Shown here: piece by piece, positions 45,378 through 54,134 of the stretch
How the letters are laid out: the number at the start of each line of letters is the position of its first letter
How positions within the stretch are numbered: the stretch's first letter is position 1
Assembly (NCBI RefSeq): GCF_018137965.1
Contig: NZ_CP073100.1
Span: forward strand, 4,661,754-4,725,753
From: Luteolibacter ambystomatis
GTDB taxonomy: Bacteria > Verrucomicrobiota > Verrucomicrobiia > Verrucomicrobiales > Akkermansiaceae
Reading direction: 5' to 3'
Length of the DNA stretch: 64,000 nucleotides
The notes under the pieces: generated by a model
Databases searched by the model: none
What the model saw: only the letters and a program-made list of their open reading frames with translations
Told to the model about the DNA's origin: nothing
Position numbers and translations under genes: made by a program

Positions 45378-46307
45378 ATGAACTCTCTCCTCCGCATCAC
45401 TTGGCTCGCGATCACGATCGCGCTGCCGGGCCTTGCCCGCACGGAGGAGCCCGCCTGCCCGGTCAAGCCGATGCTGTGGCGGATCGACGGCAAGGATCTG
45501 GCGAAGCCGTCCTTCCTCTTCGGCACGCTGCATGTCGGCAACAAGGTGGTGACCACCTTCCATCCGGCCACGGTCCGCGCCTTCAACTGCGCCGGGATCG
45601 TTTACACGGAAGTGCCGATGGATCCCGCCTCGCAGGTGGCCGCGTCCGCCGCCGTGCTCCGCACCGATGGCAAGACGCTCACCGAGGCGATCGGCAAGCA
45701 GCTCACCCGCCAGATCGAGGAGGAACTGCGCGCCATCAAGCCCGGGCTCGATGTCACACCCCTCCAGCCGCTGAAGACCTGGACCGCCGCTACCGTGATC
45801 CCGGTGCTGCGTTCCCAGCTCACCGGAGGCAAGGCTCTGGATGCCTTGGTCTGGGAACGTGCCACGAATGCGGGCAAGCAGACCGCCGCCATCGAGAAGC
45901 CCGAAGACCAGCTCTCGATCTTCGATGAACTCAGCGAGGGCGAGCAGGTCATTCTGCTCTCCGAAACCCTGCGCCAGATGGAGGAAGGCCGGAAGAAAGG
46001 CTCCGATCCCGTCGATGTTCTCATCGCGGCATACATTTCCGGTGATGATGCCAAGCTCGAAGCCGAGGTGGACCGCCAGCTCTCCGACATGGAGGAAGGC
46101 GAGCACAAGGAACTCGGCGAGCGTCTGCTGAAGCGCATCCTCCACGATCGCAACATCACCATGTCCGAGACCATGGCCGGCCTTCTCGCCGCCAAGCCCG
46201 GGCAATCCCATTTCTTCGCCGCAGGCACGGCCCACTACCTCGGGAAGGACAGCATCGTCGAGCTGCTCACCGCGAAGGGCTACCGCGTTACCCGCATCAC
46301 CGAATAA
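45378..46307 (+). CDS. TraB/GumN family protein
   Basis: The 309-residue protein has a signal peptide (residues 1-22) and the TraB/GumN (Tiki-like) fold: MLWRIDGKDLAKPSFLFGTLHVG near the start (GTxH), VYTEVPMD, and FFAAGTAHYLGKDSIVELLTAKGYRV at the end (GxxH). Conserved His and Glu residues suggest a metal-dependent peptidase-like site, by analogy with Tiki. Probably periplasmic. It lies between leuC and leuD on the same strand. Confidence 0.82.
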   Translation: MNSLLRITWLAITIALPGLARTEEPACPVKPMLWRIDGKDLAKPSFLFGTLHVGNKVVTTFHPATVRAFNCAGIVYTEVPMDPASQVAASAAVLRTDGKTLTEAIGKQLTRQIEEELRAIKPGLDVTPLQPLKTWTAATVIPVLRSQLTGGKALDALVWERATNAGKQTAAIEKPEDQLSIFDELSEGEQVILLSETLRQMEEGRKKGSDPVDVLIAAYISGDDAKLEAEVDRQLSDMEEGEHKELGERLLKRILHDRNITMSETMAGLLAAKPGQSHFFAAGTAHYLGKDSIVELLTAKGYRVTRITE

Positions 46308-46334
46308 CCGTTTTCATCCCGATCCGATCCCACC

Positions 46335-46937
46335 ATGGCACTTGAGAAAGTCACCTCCGTCACCGGCCGCGCCGTCTTCATTCCCGGTGCTGACATCGAC
46401 ACCGACCGCATCATCCCGGCGCGCTTCATGAAGTGCGTCACCTTCGACGGCCTCGGCGAGTTCGCGTTCTATGACGTGCGCTTCGATCCGAACACCGGCG
46501 AGAAGACCGATCACCCGCTCAATGACGAGCGCTTCCGTGCCGCCACCATCCTGCTCGCCGGCGTGAACTTCGGTTGCGGCTCCTCCCGCGAGCACGCGCC
46601 GCAGTCGCTCAGCAAGTACGGCTTCAAGGCCGTCATCGCCGAGTCCTTCGCGGAAATCTTCTTCGGCAACTCGACCGGCCTCGCCATGCCCTGCGTGGTC
46701 GCCACCGCCGAGGACATCGCCGCCCTCAGTGCCGCCGTGAATGCCGATCCGTCCGTGCAAGTGACCATCGATCTGGAAAACCTCCGCGTGCGCAGCAGCG
46801 CCGGGCAGGACTTCCCGGTCGTCATGCCGGACTCCGCCCGCGAGGCGCTTGTCTCCGGCCGCTGGGACCCGATCCAGGAACTGCTCGACAACGAAGGCAG
46901 GATCGCGGCCAAGGCTGCCGAGCTGCCGTACGTTTGA
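46335..46937 (+). CDS. leuD: 3-isopropylmalate dehydratase small subunit
   Basis: The 200-residue subunit shows the swivel-domain motifs: PGADIDTDRIIPARFMK, GVNFGCGSSREHAPQSL (substrate loop) and AVIAESFAEIFFGNSTGLAMPCVV. It pairs with LeuC to isomerise 2- to 3-isopropylmalate. The start is 27 bases after the TraB gene. Inverted repeats follow its stop. Confidence 0.96.
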   Translation: MALEKVTSVTGRAVFIPGADIDTDRIIPARFMKCVTFDGLGEFAFYDVRFDPNTGEKTDHPLNDERFRAATILLAGVNFGCGSSREHAPQSLSKYGFKAVIAESFAEIFFGNSTGLAMPCVVATAEDIAALSAAVNADPSVQVTIDLENLRVRSSAGQDFPVVMPDSAREALVSGRWDPIQELLDNEGRIAAKAAELPYV

Positions 46938-46948
46938 TCTTCGAAAGC

Positions 46949-47043
46949 AACCACGAAAGACACGAAGGCTCACGAAAACGTGGGCCTTCGATTGTTTTCC
47001 GGCGGAAGTTTTCTTTCGTGGATTTTCGTGTCCTTCGTGGTTC
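46949..47043. repeat. Inverted repeat, AACCACGAA...GACACGAA type
   Basis: The left arm (46949-46980) AACCACGAAAGACACGAAGG and the right arm (47013-47043), in reverse complement GAACCACGAAGGACACGAAA, match over about 20 bases around a 32-base centre. Such CCACGAA(A/G)GACACGAA repeats occur as dispersed intergenic elements in many Verrucomicrobiota and Planctomycetes. It lies between leuD and the CvfB-like gene. Confidence 0.65.
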
Positions 47044-47104
47044 CTGAATCCGTGGAGTGCTTTTCGGATTCGACGCTGGGGGCGCTCTCCCCGACACTCC
47101 GCGC

Positions 47105-47935
47105 ATGGCGATGATCGGTGAGCGGGCGGATTTGAAGGTGGTGAGGGAGCAACCCTTCGGCATCTTCCTTGATGGCGGGGATCTCGGGGAGATCCTGCTG
47201 CCGCGCCGGGAGATGCCGGTGAAGTGGTCCATTGGTGAACCGGTGGATGTGTTCCTCTACCGGGACTCCGAGGATCGTCCGGTCGCCACGCTCAAGGAGC
47301 CGAAGGTGAAGCCGGGCCAGTTCGCGTATCTGGAAGTGCTTCAGATCACCAACGTCGGTGCCTTCCTCGACTGGGGCCTGCCGAAGGACCTTCTGGTCCC
47401 TTTCCGCGAGCAAAAGGACCGCCTGGAGATCGGAAAGTCCTACGTCGTCTATTGCTACGTGGACGAGGACACCGGCCGCATCGTGGCCACCCGCCGGCTT
47501 TCCCGCCACCTGGATCAGACCCGCGCTCCTTACCGGGAAGGCGATGAGGTGGACCTGCTGCTCTATGGGAAGACCGAGCTTGGCTACAAGGCGATCATCA
47601 ACGGCCGCCACACCGGTCTCTTGTTCGCCAACCAGGTGTTCCGCCGTCTCCGCGCCGGTGAGCGGACCAAGGGCTACGTCGCTTTGATCCGGGACGATGG
47701 GAAAATCGATCTCTCCCTCGATGCTCCGGGCCGCGAGCGTATTTCGTCGTTGGAAGCGAAGATCCTCCACGAACTCGAAGGCCGTGGTGGCTGGTGGGAG
47801 CTTCACGATGATACCCCGGCGGAAGAAATCCACCGTGCCCTCGGCGTGAGCAAGCGCGCCTTCAAGCAAGCCACCGGCGCACTCTTCCGCCAGCGGAAGA
47901 TCCGAATCGAGCCGGGTGGGCTGAGGCTGTTGTGA
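47105..47935 (+). CDS. CvfB-like S1 RNA-binding protein
   Basis: The 276-residue protein has tandem S1-like OB folds (QPFGIFLDGGDLGEILLPRREMP; VTNVGAFLDWGLPKDLLVPFREQ in its variant ITNVGAFLDWG; IINGRHTGLLFANQVFR) and a C-terminal winged helix (residues about 215-276; EEIHRALGVSKRAFKQATGALFRQRKIRI). This is the CvfB/YitL architecture, in which the protein binds RNA. ATG at 47105 or 47111. Its regulatory targets are unknown. Confidence 0.88.
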   Translation: MAMIGERADLKVVREQPFGIFLDGGDLGEILLPRREMPVKWSIGEPVDVFLYRDSEDRPVATLKEPKVKPGQFAYLEVLQITNVGAFLDWGLPKDLLVPFREQKDRLEIGKSYVVYCYVDEDTGRIVATRRLSRHLDQTRAPYREGDEVDLLLYGKTELGYKAIINGRHTGLLFANQVFRRLRAGERTKGYVALIRDDGKIDLSLDAPGRERISSLEAKILHELEGRGGWWELHDDTPAEEIHRALGVSKRAFKQATGALFRQRKIRIEPGGLRLL

Positions 47936-48017
47936 TGCGATGACACGGGTGACAAGGAAGGCCTGTGGATTCTTACTCTGGACTCTTCCCGCGCTTCGGC
48001 CTAAGCCCCTCGGCGTC

Positions 48018-49493
48018 ATGAGCGAAGCCGCCCCGACCCCAACGCACTCCACCGAAGCCGAACTGATCGCCGTCCGCCGCGAAAAGCTCGCGAAACTGCG
48101 TGAACTCGGTGTCGATCCTTTTGGATCGCGCTTTTCGACGCCCAATGTCTTGTCTCGGGTTAGGGAGTCCTTTGTGGAAGGTCAGCAAATTAAGGTCGCA
48201 GGGCGGCTGACTGCGATCCGCGATATGGGCAAGTCAGTATTCTTTCAACTTGCTGATATTGAGGGCGGTATACAGGGGTATATTGGTCTCAAAAATCTCA
48301 CCGAAGACCAGGTTGCGATCTGGAAGTGCCTCGATCGTGGCGACTGGATCGGCATCGAGGGCGAGACCTTTGTCACCCGGACCGGTGAGCCGACCGTGAA
48401 GGTCGAGTCCTTCACCGTGCTTTCGAAGTCGCTGCGCCCGATGCCGGACAAGTGGCACGGCGTGGCCGACCGCGAGACGATCTACCGCAAGCGCCACCTC
48501 GACCTGATGGCGAACCAGGACAGCGCGGACATTTTCCTCAAGCGGTTCCAGATCATCGCCGAGATCCGCAATTTCTTCCAGGCCCGCGGCTTCCTCGAGG
48601 TCGAGACGCCGATGCTCCAGGACGTGTCGGGCGGCGCCGCCGCGCGCCCGTTCGAGACACATCACAATGCGCTCGGCATGCCGCTCACGCTGCGCATCGC
48701 ACCGGAGCTGTTCTTGAAGCGCCTGCTTGTCGGCGGCTTCACCAAGATCTTCGAACTCAACCGCAATTTCCGCAACGAAGGCATCTCCCGCCGCCACAAT
48801 CCGGAGTTCACCATGCTGGAGGCCTACTGGGCCTTCTCGGACTTCGAGGAGATGGCGGACTTGGTGGAGGAACTCACCTGCCACCTCGCGGAGAAGTTCT
48901 GCGGTGGTCTGGAGATCGAGCAGAAGGACCCGGAAGGCAATGTCGTGCGTTCCATCAACCTCGCCCGTCCTTGGAAGCGCGCGAACTACCACGACCTCAT
49001 CGCCGCCGCCGCCGGTGACGACTTTTTCACCATCACCGCGGAACAGCGCCGCGAACGTTGCGAAACCCTCGGCGTGCAGATCTCGCCGGACATGGCGGAT
49101 CACGAGGTCATCCAGCAGGTCTTCGAAAAGCTCGTTGAAGAAAAGACCTTCGATCCCTGCTTCGTCACCCGTGTCTCCAGCGAGCTTGTCCCGCTGGCGA
49201 AACTCAGCCCCGGCGGCCGCACCGTGGAGGTGTATGAACTCATCATCAACGGCCAGGAAATCTCCCCCGGCTATTCCGAGTTGAACGACCCGGACATCCA
49301 GCGTGAGCGCCTGGAGCACCAGTCCGGCGAGGAAACGCAGAAGGTGGACTACGATTTCATCGAGACCCTCGAGCACGGCATGCCGCCTGCGGGTGGTATC
49401 GGCATCGGCATCGACCGCCTTGTGATGATGCTCACCGGCGCCGCCTCCATCCGTGACGCGATCCTCTTCCCGCTGCTGAAGCGGAAGGATTGA
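48018..49493 (+). CDS. lysS: Lysyl-tRNA synthetase, class II
   Basis: The 491-residue enzyme has the N-terminal OB-fold anticodon domain (residues about 60-145; [21 protein letters not shown]) and the class II core: motif 1 [18 protein letters not shown], motif 2 [28 protein letters not shown], motif 3 [18 protein letters not shown] 48018 ([15 protein letters not shown]) is chosen. Codon use changes sharply in about 48,115-48,300, within the OB fold: ATA, ATT, CTT, CAA, AGG and TTG appear in a gene otherwise dominated by GC-ending codons. A terminator-like hairpin follows. Confidence 0.95.
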   Translation: MSEAAPTPTHSTEAELIAVRREKLAKLRELGVDPFGSRFSTPNVLSRVRESFVEGQQIKVAGRLTAIRDMGKSVFFQLADIEGGIQGYIGLKNLTEDQVAIWKCLDRGDWIGIEGETFVTRTGEPTVKVESFTVLSKSLRPMPDKWHGVADRETIYRKRHLDLMANQDSADIFLKRFQIIAEIRNFFQARGFLEVETPMLQDVSGGAAARPFETHHNALGMPLTLRIAPELFLKRLLVGGFTKIFELNRNFRNEGISRRHNPEFTMLEAYWAFSDFEEMADLVEELTCHLAEKFCGGLEIEQKDPEGNVVRSINLARPWKRANYHDLIAAAAGDDFFTITAEQRRERCETLGVQISPDMADHEVIQQVFEKLVEEKTFDPCFVTRVSSELVPLAKLSPGGRTVEVYELIINGQEISPGYSELNDPDIQRERLEHQSGEETQKVDYDFIETLEHGMPPAGGIGIGIDRLVMMLTGAASIRDAILFPLLKRKD

Positions 49494-49516
49494 TCAGAGT
49501 GTACAATCGAGCTTAA

Positions 49517-49553
49517 GCAAAATGGGGAGCCCATCACCGGCTTCCCATTTTGC
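49517..49553 (+). terminator. Hairpin after lysS
   Basis: GCAAAATGGGGAGCC pairs with GGCTTCCCATTTTGC around a 7-base loop. No good T run follows, so termination is likely weak or factor-assisted. Confidence 0.55.
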
Positions 49554-49638
49554 ATTCTTGCCGCCGGATGATCCATTGACTCAACTGGGTGACACTCGGA
49601 GTTTTGGAACACTATGGATTTGGAGATCCCGTTTCCCC

Positions 49639-50136
49639 ATGAACGCCATCCAAGCCGACATCACCACGCTCGCGGTTGATGCCATTGTGAACGCCGCCAA
49701 TTCCTCACTCCTCGGTGGTAGCGGGGTGGATGGGGCGATTCATCGCGCTGCGGGGCCGGATCTGCTTCACGAATGCCGGCTGCTCGGGGGCTGCAAGACC
49801 GGTGAGGCCAAGATCACCAAAGGTTACCGCCTGTCCGCGCGGCATGTCATCCACACCGTCGGCCCGGTGTGGAATGGAGGTGACAGGGGCGAGCCGGAAA
49901 AACTCGCGAGCTGCTACCGGCGTTCATTGGAGGTGGTTGCGGAACATGGCCTGAAGTCGATCGCCTTTCCGGGCATCAGCACCGGCATCTATCGTTTCCC
50001 GGCGGATCTGGCGGCGCGGATCGCGGTTGAAACCGTGCGCGCGTTTCTAACAGAAAATCACGCCGTGATCGACGTGATCTTCTGCTGTTTCTCGGAGCGG
50101 GATCTGGCGCTCTATCGGGACCTGTTGTCCCGATGA
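49639..50136 (+). CDS. Macro domain ADP-ribose-binding/hydrolase protein
   Basis: From ATG 49639 the 165-residue protein is a stand-alone macro domain of the YmdB/O-acetyl-ADP-ribose deacetylase type: [31 protein letters not shown] at the start, [24 protein letters not shown], and [12 protein letters not shown] (substrate loop). It probably hydrolyses ADP-ribosyl esters in the cytoplasm. The open frame extends to 49522, but the domain begins at 49639. Confidence 0.92.
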   Translation: MNAIQADITTLAVDAIVNAANSSLLGGSGVDGAIHRAAGPDLLHECRLLGGCKTGEAKITKGYRLSARHVIHTVGPVWNGGDRGEPEKLASCYRRSLEVVAEHGLKSIAFPGISTGIYRFPADLAARIAVETVRAFLTENHAVIDVIFCCFSERDLALYRDLLSR

Positions 50137-50143
50137 GAAGGGT

Positions 50144-51043
50144 TTACTTTGTGCCGGGTTCCTGGAGTTGGATCGAGATCGCGCCGCTTTCGAAGCTGCT
50201 CGTCATGGGCATGCTCTCGTAGGCTTTCATCTGCTCGGGCGTCAGAATCGGGCGCAGGGCATCACGGCGTGCCTGCTGCTTGTCGACCATGGCCTGCGGA
50301 TCGAAGCCATTGGAGGCGGGCTGTTCTTCCTCGCGCTGGGCCAGATCGCCGAGTGCTTGATACGCGCGGTCCTTTTGTTCCGGAGTGAGGGTCAGTCCTT
50401 GCTGGAGGCGGGTCATCTCGCGGTTGGTCGCGATCTCGATGCGGTTTTCCTTCCGCTCCTGCTGGAAGGCCTTGAACTTGGCTTGCTGCTCGGGAGTCAG
50501 AACCTCGGCGATCTTGGCATCCGTGGCGGATTGGGAAGCCTTGTCTCCCTCACCAAGCAGGGACGTCACGTTCACGGCAGAGGCATCGCCGGAGAGGACC
50601 GCGCCAATGTCATCGTTGCCGCTTTCTTTTTCGAGCAAGGCCCGCACCTTGGCAGCCTGCTCGTCGGTCAAACCGAGGCGGCTTTTCAAGGCGGCGAGGC
50701 GTTCATCGATCTTGCGGGCGCGTTTCTCCTCCTGCGCCTGCTTCATCTTCTCCATGATCTCTTTCATTTCCGGCGTCTGTTCGCCATCGGTGGAGCTGAA
50801 GGTCCGGATGACGGGTTTGTCGGATTTTTCCTGCCTTGAAGGCCGGGCAGGACGTTCCGACCTTGTTTCGGCAGCCGGGGACGAGTCCGGAGAGGACGTG
50901 ATGGACGCCGGGGAGCTGCGGGTGGAGTTCGCTTCGGCTTGAGCCGTAGTGGGAGCGGGGGAAGGGGTGGAATAGGAACCGCCCGCCCAACCAAGGAGAA
51001 CTCCGATGCCGAGGCCGGATGCGAATACGAGTGGAAGCTTCAT
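50144..51043 (-). CDS. Membrane-anchored protein with LTxxQ-like helices
   Basis: The 299-residue protein has an N-terminal membrane/signal helix (residues 3-25), a Ser/Pro/Thr-rich low-complexity linker (26-75) and long charged helices with three LT-x-x-Q motifs (GLTDEQAAKVRALL, VLTPEQQAKFKAFQ, TLTPEQKDRAYQAL; a fourth is ILTPEQMKAY). LTxxQ motifs occur in CpxP/Spy periplasmic chaperones, so an envelope-protective role is suggested by resemblance. It is convergent with the macro-domain gene. Confidence 0.7.
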   Translation of the reverse strand: MKLPLVFASGLGIGVLLGWAGGSYSTPSPAPTTAQAEANSTRSSPASITSSPDSSPAAETRSERPARPSRQEKSDKPVIRTFSSTDGEQTPEMKEIMEKMKQAQEEKRARKIDERLAALKSRLGLTDEQAAKVRALLEKESGNDDIGAVLSGDASAVNVTSLLGEGDKASQSATDAKIAEVLTPEQQAKFKAFQQERKENRIEIATNREMTRLQQGLTLTPEQKDRAYQALGDLAQREEEQPASNGFDPQAMVDKQQARRDALRPILTPEQMKAYESMPMTSSFESGAISIQLQEPGTK

Positions 51044-51135
51044 CGGTCATTACAGCGTCCGGCCTTCCCGGATTTATCACCGGATTCCACAAAATTTCCC
51101 GGTAGCGGGAAAAGAGATCGGGCCACGCGACCGGA

Positions 51136-51741
51136 TCAATACCCCCGCCAGAAGGCGAAGGCGCAGATCACCACGACCACGCCATAGGCCAGACCGGCGG
51201 AGCAGAGTGCCTTCCAGCGGCCCTGCGAGGCGGTTGCCCAGGTGACGGCGTCACGGAACAGATAAGGCATGCCCACCCAGAACAGCGAGGCGATGATCAG
51301 TCCGTAGGTGTAGATCGGAATCAGCAGCCGCGAGGTTGGATCCTTCAGGAAGGCCGCCTGCAGCAGCGGCGCGGCCACCATCAGTCCCAGTACGCCCAGC
51401 GCGCGCACGGCGAGGAAGTCTTTGACGGAAATGGACACCAGCACGATCGAGATCGGCACGATCAGCCGCAGCATCGGTTTCACGTTGTTGAACTCGCCGA
51501 GCTCCATGGACAGGGAATTCACCAGCCCCTTGCCCTCCGGGGCCACCAGCAGCCAGAACCAGATCAGGCCGATGCCCAGCAGGATCTGGCCGATCATCTT
51601 GTCGCGCGGGAGGCGCTTCAGGAAGGCCTGCACCGGCTGGGCTTTCGCTAACATGATGGCATGCGAAGCGATCAGAGACACCCCCAGAACCAAACCCGTG
51701 CTGAACAGCGGCAGCTTCTCGTAAGGGTGCATCGAGTCCAT
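51136..51741 (-). CDS. Polytopic membrane protein of unknown function
   Basis: From ATG 51741 the protein has about 201 residues with about six hydrophobic helices (LFSTGLVLGVSLIASHAIML; IGQILLGIGLIWFWLLV; LRLIVPISIVLVSI; and others). No catalytic motif is evident. The open frame extends to 51834, overlapping the end of rsuA; the internal ATG avoids most of this overlap. Function is unknown. Confidence 0.65.
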   Translation of the reverse strand: MDSMHPYEKLPLFSTGLVLGVSLIASHAIMLAKAQPVQAFLKRLPRDKMIGQILLGIGLIWFWLLVAPEGKGLVNSLSMELGEFNNVKPMLRLIVPISIVLVSISVKDFLAVRALGVLGLMVAAPLLQAAFLKDPTSRLLIPIYTYGLIIASLFWVGMPYLFRDAVTWATASQGRWKALCSAGLAYGVVVVICAFAFWRGY

Positions 51742-51799
51742 GTGCGCGGGAGATTCGGCGAGCCGGGAGCGGGCGACAAGGCCAAACTCGGGGCCGGAT

Positions 51800-52519
51800 T
51801 CAACCCTGGGCTGGTACCCGTCCGAACAGCACATCCAGCTCCGCTTGGGTGACGATGCGCCAGTCGCCTTCCTCCAGATCCTCCGGCAGCTTCAGACCGC
51901 CGATGGAGATGCGCTTGAGCGCCACCACATGGTTTCCGGCGGCGGCGAACATCCGGCGGACTTGGTGGTAGCGGCCTTCGTGGAGAGTGATCAGGGCTTC
52001 CTTCTCGCCGAGAACCTCCAGCTCCGCGGGGAGCAGCGGCTTGCCCTCGTTGCGGAGGGTCAGGTTGCCACTGGCGAATAGTTCCTTCTCATGTCCCTCC
52101 AAGGGACGATCAAGGGTGACGTGGTAGACTTTCCCGAGATTGTACTTCGGATGAATGATACGGTGGAGCAGCGGTCCGTCGTCCGTCATCAGCAGCATGC
52201 CGGTGGTGTCCTTGTCGAGGCGGCCAACCGGGCTGAGCGTGGGGTTGCGGTGCTCGAAGCGCGGCGGCAGCAGGTCATACACCGTCACGTCCGGGTCTTC
52301 CTTGCTGCACGTGTAGCCGTCCGGCTTGTTGACGATGATCGTGAGCGGGCTCACCTGATCGAGCGGCTCGCCCTGGAAGCGGATCTGGTCATGTGGCGGG
52401 AAATCGCGTTCGCCGAGGACATGGCCGTCCGTGTCCGTGACGATTCCGGCCTTGAGGAAGCGTTCGACCTCGCGGCGCGAGCCGTAGCCGAGGTTGGCGA
52501 GGAGTTTGACGATTTTCAC
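51800..52519 (-). CDS. rsuA: 16S rRNA pseudouridine synthase, RsuA family
   Basis: The 239-residue protein has an S4 RNA-binding domain (residues 1-45; KLLANLGYGSRREVERFLKAG) and an RsuA-type catalytic domain with GRLDKDTTGMLLMTDDG (catalytic Asp about residue 103) and EGRYHQVRRMFAAAGNHV. RsuA forms pseudouridine 516 in 16S rRNA; related RluE/F-type activity is an alternative. It lies 27 bases after the downstream methyltransferase gene's stop on the same strand. Confidence 0.88.
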   Translation of the reverse strand: MKIVKLLANLGYGSRREVERFLKAGIVTDTDGHVLGERDFPPHDQIRFQGEPLDQVSPLTIIVNKPDGYTCSKEDPDVTVYDLLPPRFEHRNPTLSPVGRLDKDTTGMLLMTDDGPLLHRIIHPKYNLGKVYHVTLDRPLEGHEKELFASGNLTLRNEGKPLLPAELEVLGEKEALITLHEGRYHQVRRMFAAAGNHVVALKRISIGGLKLPEDLEEGDWRIVTQAELDVLFGRVPAQG

Positions 52520-52546
52520 GGAAGGAAAAGGAAAGGGGAGAGGGAA

Positions 52547-53557
52547 TCAGGAGGCGCGCTTTTCAGCGATGAGGATCTTGAAGGTCGCATCCTCGGCGGC
52601 TTTCCGCCAGGCGAACCCGGCGGCATCGAGTTCCGCCTCGTAGGGGAGCTGGCGGTTCGCCACCAGATACAGTTTTCCACCGCGTTTCAAGGCCCGGGCC
52701 GAGGAGTGGATGAACGCCTTGCCCAAGCCCACGTCCGTGAGCTGGCCGGAGTGGAAGGGCGGATTCATCACGATCGCATCATAGATATGGTGGAGACCAC
52801 CCGCGACGTCATTCCACAGGAAGCATACCTCGATGTCGGTGTCGGCGAGGTTTTTCCGGGCCAGATCCAGCGCGCGGGCATCGGCCTCATGCAGGTCGAT
52901 GCGGGTGACGCCGGTGCAATGGTCGTCGATCCAGCGTGAGAGGTAGCCCCAGCCCGCGCCGAGATCGGCCACATGCCCGCGCAGGCTGCGGGGCAGATGG
53001 GTGGTGAGGAACCGCGAACCGGGATCGACGTGCTCGGAGCTGAACACGCCCGCTTGTACGAGGAACGTCGTATCTGGAATCGTCCGCACCGCGCCGAGCT
53101 CACGCCACTCCGCCACGGTGGCGGTGTTCCAGCGGCCATCCTTCACGGCGTGGAAGGCGCGGCATTTGTTTTTCGAGAGCGAGGCAATGTGGCCCGCGGC
53201 CTTCGCCAGCTCTTTTTCAAAGCGGGCGGCACCGGCGGTATTCGGCATGGCCGCCACCAGCGTGCCGCCGTCTTCCAGCAGATCGTAGGCGGTGGCGAAG
53301 AGTGCGAGCGTCTCGTCTTTCGCTTTGCCGGGCAGCACCAGCACCACCGGCCATTTGCCCTCCGGCGTGTCCACGCGCTTGAAGCCCGCCGTTTCCCAGG
53401 CATCCGCCAGAGGTTTGAACGGCTGCCAGCCGACAATCTCCGGCCATGCCTTCAGCGCCTCATGCGGCTCCGCACCAAGAAACAAGGCATGCGTCGGCAC
53501 CGGCAGGTCATCCTCTCCGGCGAAGACAAGCATCAGGGGTTCAAGGGCGGGGTTCAT
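52547..53557 (-). CDS. RsmC/RlmG-like rRNA guanine methyltransferase
   Basis: The 336-residue protein has a degenerate N-terminal methyltransferase-like domain (residues 1-150) and a C-terminal SAM domain with motif I VADLGAGWGYLS (about residues 193-204) and the guanine-N2 motif NPPFH (about 266). This double layout is that of RsmC (16S G1207) and RlmG (23S G1835). Which of the two sites is methylated cannot be decided here. It is adjacent to rsuA, another rRNA modification gene. Confidence 0.85.
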   Translation of the reverse strand: MNPALEPLMLVFAGEDDLPVPTHALFLGAEPHEALKAWPEIVGWQPFKPLADAWETAGFKRVDTPEGKWPVVLVLPGKAKDETLALFATAYDLLEDGGTLVAAMPNTAGAARFEKELAKAAGHIASLSKNKCRAFHAVKDGRWNTATVAEWRELGAVRTIPDTTFLVQAGVFSSEHVDPGSRFLTTHLPRSLRGHVADLGAGWGYLSRWIDDHCTGVTRIDLHEADARALDLARKNLADTDIEVCFLWNDVAGGLHHIYDAIVMNPPFHSGQLTDVGLGKAFIHSSARALKRGGKLYLVANRQLPYEAELDAAGFAWRKAAEDATFKILIAEKRAS

Positions 53558-53564
53558 GATGGGT

Positions 53565-54092
53565 TCAGTCGCCGTCCAGCGGATCGGGGCAGCGGTCGCG
53601 CAGGCGGCAGCGTCCGCAGTAGTCGCCGATGAAGAGTTCGTCCACCCATTGTATGAGCTTGCGCAGGTCCGCCGGTTCGTCGGTCAGGAAGCCTGCTTCG
53701 AAATTGCGCTTGTCCGGGTGCTTCGCGCCCATGCCCGCGCCGGTGAGATTCGGCGAGCCGATGAAGGCACGCTTTCCATCCGCGATCACCGCTTTGGTGT
53801 GGACCCGCGGGCACAGCACGCGTTCGAAGAGATCGCTCCCGATCAAGGCGGGATGGCGGTCGAAGTCCGCGCGGAACCGCGGCCCGGGCTCCTTCGCGTG
53901 GATCAACCGGACCGCCACACCCTTGTCCACCAGATCCGCCAGCACATCCAGCAGCGGTATCGAACGCTTTCCTCGAATGACGTGCAGGTCCTTGATGTCC
54001 GCCGTGACGATCCACAGGAACCGGCGTGCCTCCGGCATCAGGTCCTCCACGACCCGGGGGTAGATCTCCTCGTTGAGGATCAATTCGCGCAC
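53565..54092 (-). CDS. Phospholipase D-like protein with one HKD motif
   Basis: The 175-residue protein opens with a GTG. It carries a single HxK(x)4D-type motif in RVHTKAVIADGKRAFIGSPNLTG (residues about 96-118), so an active site would need a dimer, as for Nuc-type nucleases. The C terminus ends in a Cys cluster (CGRCRLRDRC) that could bind zinc or an iron-sulfur centre. Whether it acts on lipid or nucleic acid is unknown. It lies 8 bases downstream of nothing obvious: the next gene start is 42 bases away. Confidence 0.75.
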   Translation of the reverse strand: MRELILNEEIYPRVVEDLMPEARRFLWIVTADIKDLHVIRGKRSIPLLDVLADLVDKGVAVRLIHAKEPGPRFRADFDRHPALIGSDLFERVLCPRVHTKAVIADGKRAFIGSPNLTGAGMGAKHPDKRNFEAGFLTDEPADLRKLIQWVDELFIGDYCGRCRLRDRCPDPLDGD

Positions 54093-54134
54093 GCCCCGGT
54101 GTAGTCCGGAAATGCGTGTGACGGAAAGCGCGGA

